From Actinokineospora xionganensis (lineage in GTDB: Bacteria > Actinomycetota > Actinomycetes > Mycobacteriales > Pseudonocardiaceae), in NCBI RefSeq assembly GCF_014323725.1, contig NZ_JABVED010000003.1, forward strand, positions 248,001 to 312,000: a DNA stretch of 64,000 bases, read 5' to 3'. The notes under the pieces are model-generated. The model ran no database searches. It saw nothing but the letters and a program-made list of their open reading frames with translations, and was not told where the DNA came from. The stretch's first letter is position 1, and every line of letters begins with the position of its first letter. Of the stretch, positions 32,695-41,019 are shown piece by piece. Both the position numbers and the translations under genes were made by a program.

Positions 32695-35600
32695 GTGCCC
32701 GAGCACGGCCAGTCGGATCGACCGAACCGACGCACATCTCAAACGCAGGGCTCTGACCAGCAGGAACGCTCGGATCTCGCCGATTCTCCCGTCCCTACCT
32801 GGCCCGCGGGCGAGGACGAACTGTGGCCGTCGCTCGACGATGACGAAGTTCCCGCCGCGCCGAAGCCCGCCGACCACGCGCCGTTACGTGACGAGACCCA
32901 CGTCGAAGAAGCCCCCCAGACTCCCCCAGCGACAACCACCCGGCCGAGTGAATCCGCGGAAAACTTCGCCTGGCCGACCGCCGATTCGGTCGCTGTCGGT
33001 GAGCCGCAGCCGCCCTCGGCGGCCGCGTGGCCCACGGAGGACGGCTTCCCCTCAGTCGACCCGGACCCGATTCCGGCCCTTGGGTTCCCGGTGGTGGACC
33101 CGATTCCGGCCCTTGGGTTCCCGGTGGTGGACCCGGAGACGCCGGTCTCCGAGCCGGTGGACGAGTCCGTCGTCGAGGAACCCCCAGCGCTGGTAGCCGA
33201 CGAAGCGGTGGTCGGCCACGAGTCCCCGGCTGTCGACGAGCCCGTCGCCGAGGAAACGACCGCCGACGAGCGGGTGTCCGCTGAGGACGAACTGGTCGAG
33301 GCCCACGAGCCCGCGCTTGGCGCCGAGGCGGCAGCTGCTGACGGATCGGGCGATGGCGAGCAGGCCCAGGCGGCCGATGAGGCGCAGGTTGTTGGCCACC
33401 AGGACTCGGTTGAGCCTGTCCCTGCTGACAAGCCATCGGCTGTAGACGATTCAGCGGTTGTCGACGAGTCGTCGGATGTCGACGAGCCCTCGGTTGCGGA
33501 CCACGAGCCGGTTGTTGACGAGACGCCGGATGCCGGCGAGTCACCGGTTGTCGATGAGTCGCCGGTTGTTGACTCGCCGGTTGTTGACCAGGCATCGGTG
33601 GGTGACGAGGACCTGGATGGCCACGCCGCAGTTGGCGACGACGCGGCTGCTGGTGGCCAAGGTGCTGTTAGTGACGAGGCCGGTGTTTCGGCGGTCCACG
33701 AGTCGGACGTTGTCGATGAGTCATCCGTTGTTGCCCCCGCCCCGGTTGTCGACGAAGCGCCAGTCGTCGACGAAGCGCCAGCTATCGACGAAGCGGCTGT
33801 GGTCGGCGAGGCGGCGGTCGTTGCGGACTCGCTGGTTGTTGATCAGGCGTCTGTGGTTGGCGAGCCCCCGGTTACTGAGCAAGCGCCCATGGTTGGCGAG
33901 GCGCCGGCTGTTGGTGAGGCGCCTGTGGTGGGCGAGGCGGCGGTTGTTGAGGAGCCTCCGGTTGTTGACCAGGCGGCGGTTGTTGACGAACCGCCGGCTG
34001 TCGACCAAGCGCCCGTGGTTGGCGAGGCCGTTGGTGGCGAAGCCCCGGCCGTCAACGAATCTGGGTTTGTCGAGGAGCCGCCTGCTGTCGGTGAGACGGC
34101 GGTCGTCGAAGACCCGGCTGAGCGGTCGGATGTCGAGCCGCCTGCTGACAGCGTCGGGACTGAAGCGGCAGGCCGGGATTCCGGCGGTGCTGCGTCTGAG
34201 ATCGTCGAGCCCGATGTCGGTTCCACCCCAGAGGTAGAGGGTGACGACGGTTCGGTGGTCCGGGAGGCGCCTGCCGGCGACCCTGGTGCGGCCGAGACCT
34301 CTCGGCTTCAGGTGCCCGAGGGCAAGACCGTTCCCACCCGCAAGCCGACCGTGCCCCCGCTGCCGGTCCCACCGCCGACCGTCGTCCGCGCACCGCTGCC
34401 CCGGCCGACGACGCCCAAGCGTCCGCCACGCCAGCCCGCCGCTCCGCAGGCCTCGGCGAGCACGGCCGAGACCACCCAGTTCATCGCCCGGCCGTCGCTT
34501 CCCCAGCCTCCCGCCCGGCCCGTCCTGCCGCCTCGCCAGCCCGCACGACCCACCGGCCCGGACATCACGGCGTCGCGGTCGGAGGATGTCGCCGGGACGG
34601 CGGCAGCGAGCGAGGCGGCTGATGGTGGGCCGGATCCCGGCGCCGCGGAAAGCACGACCTACTTCAGGCCGGTCCAACGCCCCGAAGCCGCAAGTGGCGA
34701 CGACCAGGTCTCCGCTGCCGAAGAGGCGACCGAACCCGCGCCCGCCGAGCCGATTGCCGCCGCGGAACCCCGGTCGGAGGTCGAAGAGGCGCAGTCGCCC
34801 GATGCGGACCACCCGGCCCCCGAGTACCCCGCGCCCACGGCCGAGGGGACGTACTTCACGCCGGTTGACCGCGACGAGACCCAGCCGCCCGACTCCGACG
34901 AGGATCACCCGGCATCGGAGCGCCTTGCGGATGATCTCGCCGCATTCGGCGAGCCCGTTCCCGGGCCGGATGGCACGACGTCCGTCGCGCCGATGGACCG
35001 TCCGGTCGAGGCCGATTCGCACGAGGCCGATTCGCACGAGGCCGATTCGCACGAGGCCGATTCGCACGACCCTGACTCGCCCGAGGATGACTCGCCCGAG
35101 GCTGACGAAGCGCGCCGGGCAGCCGAGGGTGGTTCGGATGCTGTCGCCGACTCCGCATTCGGCGAGTCGATTCCCGAGCCGGATGGCACGACGTTTGTCG
35201 CGCCGGTGGGCCGCTCGGTCGAGGTCGAGTCCCGCGAGGTGGATGAGGCGCGGGCTCGTGAGGGTCATCGGGATGCCGGCGCCGACTCTCCAGTTGGCGA
35301 GCCTGCTTCAGAAGACGCGACCTTTGTCGCTCCGGTCCGTCAGCCGGACGAGGTCGAGGCGCCTGAGGTGGATGACTCCGGCGGCGATCACGGCGTCTCC
35401 GACTCGGTGGTCGAGCAGGAGGGCGCGACCCTTGTTGCGCCCGTTCATCGGTCGTCAGAGGACGACTGGCGTCGTTCGGATTTCGACGAGGACCGCTCGG
35501 CAGCCGAGCGGCGTGCGGACGACGCCGGTCATTCGGCCGAACCGGTTCGGTCGGACGAACCCGAAGCGGACTGGCGTCGTGCGGAGGCCGGCGAGGACCG

Positions 35601-38226
35601 TCCGGACGGCGCCTCCGACTCTCCTGCCGAGAGCACCACCTATTTCGCGCCGGCCCGGCGGTCTCAAGAGGCTCCGCCGCTCGAACCCGGTTGGCAGCGC
35701 TCAGATTCCGGTGATGGGCAGCCCGGGGGCGAGCACGTCGCCGCCGCGGAGAGCACCACCTATTTCTCTCCGGTGACGCGGCCGGAAGGCGAAGCGCCAC
35801 CCCGGACTGACTGGCACCGCGAAGACGCTGAGGAAGCCCACGCGGCGGAGTCCGGCTCCACGGATCGCTCCTATGAGGACAGTGAGCAGCCGTCGGCTTG
35901 GTCGATCGACGCGGACCGCCCGCCTGCCGAGACCTCGCATCCGGAGGCCGACGAGCTTCGGGCCGAAGAGGCTGAGCAAGCCGCTGCCCAGGATTCGCAG
36001 GGGTCGATCGCGGAGCCGGTGGATCACGGCCAGTCGCCTTCGGCGTGGCGCACCGAGGACCGCAGAACGGACCGGGAGCGCGAGCCGGCTTGGCGTGCGG
36101 ACGATCGGCCTGAGGCCGCCACGCCAGATCCCGCGGCGCAGGATCCGGGCCGGCGTGGGCCTGGTCCCGACCTGATCGAGGACCGGACCTGGCAGTCCAC
36201 CGAGAACGCCGCTTTCGAGGCCGGCACCACCTACCTCGACCTGTCCCGCCTGCCGGCCGCCGAGCGGCCCGGGGCCGGACTCGACTCGCCGCGGACTGAC
36301 TCGTTCGGCAGGCCCTATCCGTCGCACCCTCAAGACGCCGACCGCCACCCCGGCGACTCAGGTCTCGCCCGGCCGGACCAGCGCCACCCCGATGAGGCGC
36401 CCCGGTGGGATCAGGCCCACCGCGGCGACGCCGGGTTCACCCCCGGCGTGGCGCGCCCGAACCAGTTCCGTGCCGACCCGCGCCGACCGGACGCCCGACC
36501 CGATGGCCGGCTGGACAGCCGTCCCGACGGCAGGCCAAACGGTCAACCCGACCAGCGCCACCCCAACGACTCAGGCTTCACTCAGCCGCACGGCTACCCG
36601 GCGCCCGGACGCCCCGATCCCCACGCGCCCAACCGGGGTCCGCAGGGCTACGACCCCACGCGCCGGGTCGGGCCGCGGTCCTACCCCGGCATGGAGCCCG
36701 CGCAGGCCCGGCACCGCACCGGCCCCGACTCCCTGCGGCGGGAGCCGGTCAACCCGGCCGACGTCGACTCGCTCCGCGACGCTCCCGGCTTCACCCTCGC
36801 CGGTGATCGGCCGCGGACCGAAGACCGGCCAGAGCCGCGCAAGCGCAAGGGCCTCCTGGTCGGCGGTGTCGTCGCCGCGGTACTCGCGCTCGCCGCGGGA
36901 GCCGTGGTCGCCGTTCCCGGTCTCGCCGCCAAGATCGGCCTGGCGGGCGCGGACGAAGTCGAGATCGCCCCACCCGCGCCCGCCGTCGAGTTCAGCCCGA
37001 CCCTGCGCGGCCCCGGCTCCGACGTCCCGGCGCCCACCGCCGCGGGCGTGGAGGCCGCGCTCGCCGGCGCCGCGGCCAATCCGGCACTGGGCACACTCAC
37101 CGGCACGGTGATCGACTCGACTTCCGGTGAGGTGCTCTTCGCGCGGAACCCGACCACCGCCATGGTTCCCGCGTCGACCACGAAGCTGCTCACCTCCGCC
37201 GCCGCGCTGCTCGCGCTGCCGCACGCCGAGCAGCTCACGACCCGGGTGGTGGCGGGGGAGAAGCCCGGCTCGGTGATCATCATCGGCGGCGGCGACCCGA
37301 CGCTTTCCTCGCTGCCCCAAGGCAAGAACTCCGTCTACCCCGGCGCCGCGCACCTCGACGACCTGGTCGCCCAGGTCAAGGCGACCGGACCCGTCGACAC
37401 CGTCTACGTCGACCTCGGCCGCTACACCGGCCCCCTCGTGGAACCCAGCTGGGACCCCGTCGACGTCCCGGCGGGCTACATCTCGCCGATCGTCCCCGCC
37501 ATGGTCGACGGCGCTCGGGCCGACCCGACCAAGGCCGTCTCACCGCGATCGGACAACCCTGCCCGCGCGCTGGCCGAGGCGTTCGCCAAGCGGATCGGCG
37601 CCAGCGTCCCCGCGAAGGCGCAGGCGACCGCCACGCAAGGGGCCAAGGTGCTCGGCGAGGTGCGGTCGGCTCCCGTCGTCGAGTTGGTCGACAACGCGTT
37701 GCAGAGTTCCGACAACGTGCTCGCCGAGACCCTCGCTCGTGAGGTCGCGCGTGCCACGAACCAGGAGACGTCGTTCGCCGGCGGCACCAAGGCCATCGTA
37801 GAAACCTTGCGCAGCAACGGTTTCAACGTTACGGGCGTGTCCCTGAGCGACGCGAGCGGGATGTCCGGACAGAACAAGGTCACCGCGGCGCTGCTCGCCG
37901 AGGTGCTCAAGGTCGCCGCCGCCCCCGAGGGCTCAGACCCGCGAATCGACAAACTGCGGCCTCTGCTCGGCGGGCTTCCGGTGGCAGGCGGTAGCGGCAC
38001 ACTCGCGAACCGCTACACCGAAGGTGCGGCCTCGGGCAAGGGCTGGGTCCGGGCCAAGACCGGCACCCTGCCCGCGCTGCAGGTGAACTCGCTCGCGGGC
38101 GTGGTGCTCGACAAGGACGGCAGGCTCCTGGTGTTCGCCCTGATGACCAACGCCTCGAACACCCTGCAGGCGCAGCCCGCGCTCGACGTGCTCGCCGCCA
38201 CGCTTCGCCAATGCGGGTGCCGGTAG
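32695..38226 (+). CDS. dacB: D-alanyl-D-alanine carboxypeptidase (PBP4/DacB type) with 1380-residue disordered N-terminus
   Basis: An 1843-residue penicillin-binding protein. A single membrane helix (KGLLVGGVVAAVLALAAGAV, about residues 1384-1405) separates a long acidic cytosolic region from the extracytoplasmic peptidase S13 domain. The active-site motifs are all present: SxxK as ASTTK (Ser1494, Lys1497), SxN as SSDN, and KTGT near residue 1785. It trims peptidoglycan stem peptides. The N-terminal region has Val/Asp/Glu repeats (about residues 250-470), ten TTYFxP-like motifs (about 590-1180) and an Arg/Asp/Pro-rich stretch before the helix. The mycobacterial homologue (Rv3627c) is about 460 residues, so the extension is lineage-specific. 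GTG 32695 follows GGGGAGGAA. The stop overlaps the next gene. Confidence 0.9.
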   Translation: MPEHGQSDRPNRRTSQTQGSDQQERSDLADSPVPTWPAGEDELWPSLDDDEVPAAPKPADHAPLRDETHVEEAPQTPPATTTRPSESAENFAWPTADSVAVGEPQPPSAAAWPTEDGFPSVDPDPIPALGFPVVDPIPALGFPVVDPETPVSEPVDESVVEEPPALVADEAVVGHESPAVDEPVAEETTADERVSAEDELVEAHEPALGAEAAAADGSGDGEQAQAADEAQVVGHQDSVEPVPADKPSAVDDSAVVDESSDVDEPSVADHEPVVDETPDAGESPVVDESPVVDSPVVDQASVGDEDLDGHAAVGDDAAAGGQGAVSDEAGVSAVHESDVVDESSVVAPAPVVDEAPVVDEAPAIDEAAVVGEAAVVADSLVVDQASVVGEPPVTEQAPMVGEAPAVGEAPVVGEAAVVEEPPVVDQAAVVDEPPAVDQAPVVGEAVGGEAPAVNESGFVEEPPAVGETAVVEDPAERSDVEPPADSVGTEAAGRDSGGAASEIVEPDVGSTPEVEGDDGSVVREAPAGDPGAAETSRLQVPEGKTVPTRKPTVPPLPVPPPTVVRAPLPRPTTPKRPPRQPAAPQASASTAETTQFIARPSLPQPPARPVLPPRQPARPTGPDITASRSEDVAGTAAASEAADGGPDPGAAESTTYFRPVQRPEAASGDDQVSAAEEATEPAPAEPIAAAEPRSEVEEAQSPDADHPAPEYPAPTAEGTYFTPVDRDETQPPDSDEDHPASERLADDLAAFGEPVPGPDGTTSVAPMDRPVEADSHEADSHEADSHEADSHDPDSPEDDSPEADEARRAAEGGSDAVADSAFGESIPEPDGTTFVAPVGRSVEVESREVDEARAREGHRDAGADSPVGEPASEDATFVAPVRQPDEVEAPEVDDSGGDHGVSDSVVEQEGATLVAPVHRSSEDDWRRSDFDEDRSAAERRADDAGHSAEPVRSDEPEADWRRAEAGEDRPDGASDSPAESTTYFAPARRSQEAPPLEPGWQRSDSGDGQPGGEHVAAAESTTYFSPVTRPEGEAPPRTDWHREDAEEAHAAESGSTDRSYEDSEQPSAWSIDADRPPAETSHPEADELRAEEAEQAAAQDSQGSIAEPVDHGQSPSAWRTEDRRTDREREPAWRADDRPEAATPDPAAQDPGRRGPGPDLIEDRTWQSTENAAFEAGTTYLDLSRLPAAERPGAGLDSPRTDSFGRPYPSHPQDADRHPGDSGLARPDQRHPDEAPRWDQAHRGDAGFTPGVARPNQFRADPRRPDARPDGRLDSRPDGRPNGQPDQRHPNDSGFTQPHGYPAPGRPDPHAPNRGPQGYDPTRRVGPRSYPGMEPAQARHRTGPDSLRREPVNPADVDSLRDAPGFTLAGDRPRTEDRPEPRKRKGLLVGGVVAAVLALAAGAVVAVPGLAAKIGLAGADEVEIAPPAPAVEFSPTLRGPGSDVPAPTAAGVEAALAGAAANPALGTLTGTVIDSTSGEVLFARNPTTAMVPASTTKLLTSAAALLALPHAEQLTTRVVAGEKPGSVIIIGGGDPTLSSLPQGKNSVYPGAAHLDDLVAQVKATGPVDTVYVDLGRYTGPLVEPSWDPVDVPAGYISPIVPAMVDGARADPTKAVSPRSDNPARALAEAFAKRIGASVPAKAQATATQGAKVLGEVRSAPVVELVDNALQSSDNVLAETLAREVARATNQETSFAGGTKAIVETLRSNGFNVTGVSLSDASGMSGQNKVTAALLAEVLKVAAAPEGSDPRIDKLRPLLGGLPVAGGSGTLANRYTEGAASGKGWVRAKTGTLPALQVNSLAGVVLDKDGRLLVFALMTNASNTLQAQPALDVLAATLRQCGCR
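33064..33129 (+). repeat. Perfect 33-base tandem duplication in dacB
   Basis: Two identical copies of a 33-base unit (33064-33096 and 33097-33129) encode DPIPALGFPVV twice. Perfect identity implies recent duplication. Confidence 0.9.
35008..35067 (+). repeat. Four perfect 15-base repeats in dacB
   Basis: GAGGCCGATTCGCAC is repeated four times without mismatch, encoding EADSH four times; a degenerate copy follows. This is an in-frame microsatellite-like array that could vary in copy number. Confidence 0.9.
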
Positions 38227-39305
38227 CGGGTAGCGTCGCGGGTGTGAACGCGGCGACCAGTGCGGACATGGCCGGGTCGACGGGCGAGGTCTCGCCGGTC
38301 GACTGGGATCTGGCGGTCTCGACCGCCCAGCGCCTGGTGCGCTCCGGCCCGGCGGTGAGCCGCGAGGAGGCCGACCAGACGGTCGCCCACCTGCGCGCGA
38401 TCACCACGGTGGCCGAGGGGCACGTCCGCGAGCTCACCGGTCTCGGCCTCGACCTGCCGCTGCTCGAGGGCGATGTGGTCGACCGCGACGGCTGGGTCGA
38501 GGCGGCCGTGGACAGCATCGCCGCCCTCACCGCGGGCGCCCTGCCGCAGCGGCCCGGCAAGGTCGCGGGCAGCGTCCTGGCGGCCGGCTCGGGGCTGCAG
38601 GCGGGCATGGTGCTGGCCTACCTCGGCAGCCGGGTGCTCGGCCAGTACGACCCCTTCGGCGGCGGCAGCGGCAGGCTCCTGCTCGTCGCGCCCAACATCG
38701 TCGCCGCGCAGCGGGCGCTGGACGTGCCGTCCGACGACTTCCAGATGTGGGTCTGCCTGCACGAATGCACCCACCGGCTGCAGTTCACCGCGGTCCCCTG
38801 GCTGCGCGACTACTTCCGCGACCAGGTCGCGAGCTTCATCAGCGGGCTCGACGACAGCGCGAACAACGCCTTCACCAGGCTGCCCGAGGTCCTCAAGGCC
38901 GCCCGGTCACGCCCGGACCCGGTGGGGATCATGGAGCTGCTCCAGTCGCCCGGGCAGCGCGAGATCTTCGACCGGCTCATCGCCCTGTCGACCCTGCTCG
39001 AAGGCCACGCCGACCACGTGATGGACGCCGTAGGACCGCTCGTCGTGCCCAGCGTCGCCACCATCCGCCAGCGCTTCACCGTGCGCAGGCGCGGTGGCGG
39101 GGTCCTTGACCGCGTGTTGCGCACCCTCCTCGGCGTCGACGCGAAGATGAAGCAGTACGCCGAGGGCGCCCGGTTCACCAAGCACGTCGTGGACGCGGTC
39201 GGCATGGATGGCTTCAACAAGGTGTGGAACTCCCCGGAGACGCTGCCGCTGCGCTCGGAGATCGCCGACCCGGACGCCTGGCTGCGTCGCGTCGCGCACC
39301 CGTGA
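38211..39305 (+). CDS. DUF2342 zinc-dependent metalloprotease-like protein
   Basis: The 364-residue product matches the DUF2342 family (putative hydrolase, annotated as F420-biosynthesis-associated in some genomes): SPVDWDLAVSTAQRLVRSGP, MVLAYLGSRVLGQYDPFGGG, LLLVAPNIV, and VCLHECTHRLQFTAVPWLR, where HECTH is an HExxH zinc motif. A downstream Glu in LLEGHADHVMDA is the probable third ligand. The substrate is unknown. The ATG at 38211 overlaps dacB by 16 bases; GTG 38244 is an alternative. The order dacB-DUF2342-tilS-hpt-ftsH is conserved in mycobacteria (Rv3627c onward). The stop overlaps tilS (GTGA). Confidence 0.85.
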   Translation: MRVPVAGSVAGVNAATSADMAGSTGEVSPVDWDLAVSTAQRLVRSGPAVSREEADQTVAHLRAITTVAEGHVRELTGLGLDLPLLEGDVVDRDGWVEAAVDSIAALTAGALPQRPGKVAGSVLAAGSGLQAGMVLAYLGSRVLGQYDPFGGGSGRLLLVAPNIVAAQRALDVPSDDFQMWVCLHECTHRLQFTAVPWLRDYFRDQVASFISGLDDSANNAFTRLPEVLKAARSRPDPVGIMELLQSPGQREIFDRLIALSTLLEGHADHVMDAVGPLVVPSVATIRQRFTVRRRGGGVLDRVLRTLLGVDAKMKQYAEGARFTKHVVDAVGMDGFNKVWNSPETLPLRSEIADPDAWLRRVAHP

Positions 39306-40267
39306 CCGGCAAGCCCCATCCCGCGGTCGCCGAGGTGCGGCTGGCCGTCCGCAAGCTGCTCACCGAGGCGAGTCCCGAGTCGCACGTCTGCGTGGCGGTC
39401 TCCGGTGGCGCGGACTCGCTCGCACTCGCCGCGGCCACCCAACACGTCGGGTCGCGTATGGGGTTGCGAGTCGTCGGCCTGACCGTCGACCACGGACTGC
39501 AAGAGGCCTCGGCCGACACGGCTAAGCGAACCGCGGACCAACTGACCAGCCTCGGCCTCGACGACGCGCGCGTGCTCCCGGTCGTCGTCTCCGGCGCCGG
39601 GGGCATGGAGGCCGCCGCCCGCCGAGCCCGCTACGCCGCTCTACGCGCGGGGTCCGACGGTGGCCTGGTCCTCCTCGGACACACCCGCGACGACCAAGCC
39701 GAGACCGTCCTGCTCGGACTCGGCCGCGGCTCCGGCCCCCGCTCCATCGCCGGGATGCGCGCGATCGATCCCCCGTGGGGCAGGCCGCTGCTCGACGTGA
39801 CCCGCCAGACCACCGAGGCCGCGTGCGCGGCGCTCGGGCTGACCCCCTGGCAGGACCCGCACAATCTCGACTCCCGCTTCACCCGTGTCCGCCTCCGCCG
39901 CGAAGTCCTGCCGCTGCTCGAAGACGTCCTCAACGGCGGTGTCAGCGCCGCCCTCGCGCGTACCGCCGCGCAATTGCGTGAGGACCTCGCAGCCCTGGAC
40001 GACCTTGCCGCGGACCTGCTCGAAGCGGCCACGGACGGCGACGACCTGCGAGTGGCGGACCTCACGTCCGCGCCCCCGGCCCTGCGTAGGCGGGTCCTGC
40101 GCACCTGGCTGATCCGCGCGGGGACACCTGAACTGACCGACGCGCACTTGCGAGCCACCGACGACCTGGTCGGAAACTGGCGAGGACAGGGCGGGACCGC
40201 GTTGCCGGGCGGCTTGGTGGCGAGGCGCGCGCATGGCAGGCTGATTTGCGACAAGCATGAACGTTGA
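39302..40267 (+). CDS. tilS: tRNA(Ile)-lysidine synthase
   Basis: Modifies the wobble cytidine of the CAU-anticodon tRNA-Ile with lysine, so that AUA is read as isoleucine; essential in bacteria. The 321-residue product has the ATP-pyrophosphatase loop [34 protein letters not shown], and [11 protein letters not shown]. It is the short actinobacterial type. The GTG at 39302 overlaps the upstream TGA, and the 3' end overlaps the possible long form of hpt. Confidence 0.93.
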   Translation: MTGKPHPAVAEVRLAVRKLLTEASPESHVCVAVSGGADSLALAAATQHVGSRMGLRVVGLTVDHGLQEASADTAKRTADQLTSLGLDDARVLPVVVSGAGGMEAAARRARYAALRAGSDGGLVLLGHTRDDQAETVLLGLGRGSGPRSIAGMRAIDPPWGRPLLDVTRQTTEAACAALGLTPWQDPHNLDSRFTRVRLRREVLPLLEDVLNGGVSAALARTAAQLREDLAALDDLAADLLEAATDGDDLRVADLTSAPPALRRRVLRTWLIRAGTPELTDAHLRATDDLVGNWRGQGGTALPGGLVARRAHGRLICDKHER

Positions 40268-40277
40268 GAGGGGCCCC

Positions 40278-40826
40278 GTGTACGACGGCGACATCGCCTC
40301 CGTGTTGATCACCGAACAGCAGATCGGCGAGAAGGTCGCGGAACTGGCCAAGCAGGTCGCCGACGACTACCCGGAGAACGGCACCGACCTGGTGCTGGTG
40401 GGAGTGCTCAAGGGCGCGGTCATGTTCATGACCGACTTCGCCCGCGCGCTGCCCGTCCCGGTCCAGTTGGAGTTCATGGCCGTCAGCTCCTACGGCTCGG
40501 CCACCTCGTCCTCCGGCGTGGTCCGCATCCTCAAGGACCTCGACCGCGACATCGCGGGCCGCGACGTGGTGATCGTCGAGGACATCATCGACTCCGGGCT
40601 CACCCTGTCCTGGCTGCTCAAGAACCTCGCCTCGCGCAACCCGAAGTCCCTTGAGGTCGTCACGCTGCTGCGCAAGCCGGACGCGGTCAAGGTGGACGTC
40701 CCGGTGAAGTACGTCGGCTTCGAGATCCCGAACGAGTTCGTCGTCGGGTACGGCCTGGACTTCGCCGAGCGCTACCGCGACCTGCCCTACATCGGCACGC
40801 TTGACCCCAAGGTCTACACCTCGTAA
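40278..40826 (+). CDS. hpt: Hypoxanthine-guanine phosphoribosyltransferase
   Basis: Purine salvage enzyme joining hypoxanthine or guanine to PRPP. The 182-residue product contains [42 protein letters not shown], the PRPP-binding motif [13 protein letters not shown] and [21 protein letters not shown] chose GTG 40278, preceded by GAGAGGGG; ATG 40257 overlaps tilS and would add seven residues. The tilS-hpt-ftsH order is widely conserved in bacteria. A perfect hairpin follows at 40875. Confidence 0.95.
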   Translation: MYDGDIASVLITEQQIGEKVAELAKQVADDYPENGTDLVLVGVLKGAVMFMTDFARALPVPVQLEFMAVSSYGSATSSSGVVRILKDLDRDIAGRDVVIVEDIIDSGLTLSWLLKNLASRNPKSLEVVTLLRKPDAVKVDVPVKYVGFEIPNEFVVGYGLDFAERYRDLPYIGTLDPKVYTS

Positions 40827-40874
40827 CCCTGACCTGGGAACTGACAGCGCCCAGTCGGCGTTGACAACGATGGA

Positions 40875-40903
40875 CCCCTCACCGGGCTTCATTCGGTGAG
40901 GGG
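40875..40903 (+). terminator. Hairpin between hpt and ftsH
   Basis: CCCCTCACCG pairs perfectly with CGGTGAGGGG around a nine-base loop. It lies 49 bases beyond the hpt stop and upstream of a possible ftsH -10 (TACTCT, 40918-40923), so it probably terminates the tilS-hpt transcript. Confidence 0.7.
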
Positions 40904-41019
40904 GACAAAGCGGGCGGTACTCTGGTGAGACCGGAGTGCCCCGTCCGGTCGGGTAATGGTCGTCATTGCCCTCGCGTGCAAGTCAGGGAGGGTGGAGGCC
41001 GCTCGCCGGCCGTAAGTGC

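Noticed and set aside
33440-34110. Recently acquired foreign island suggested by odd base usage in dacB
   Set aside because: The change is confined to in-frame repeat units inside one gene with its ends intact; repeat expansion explains it without transfer.
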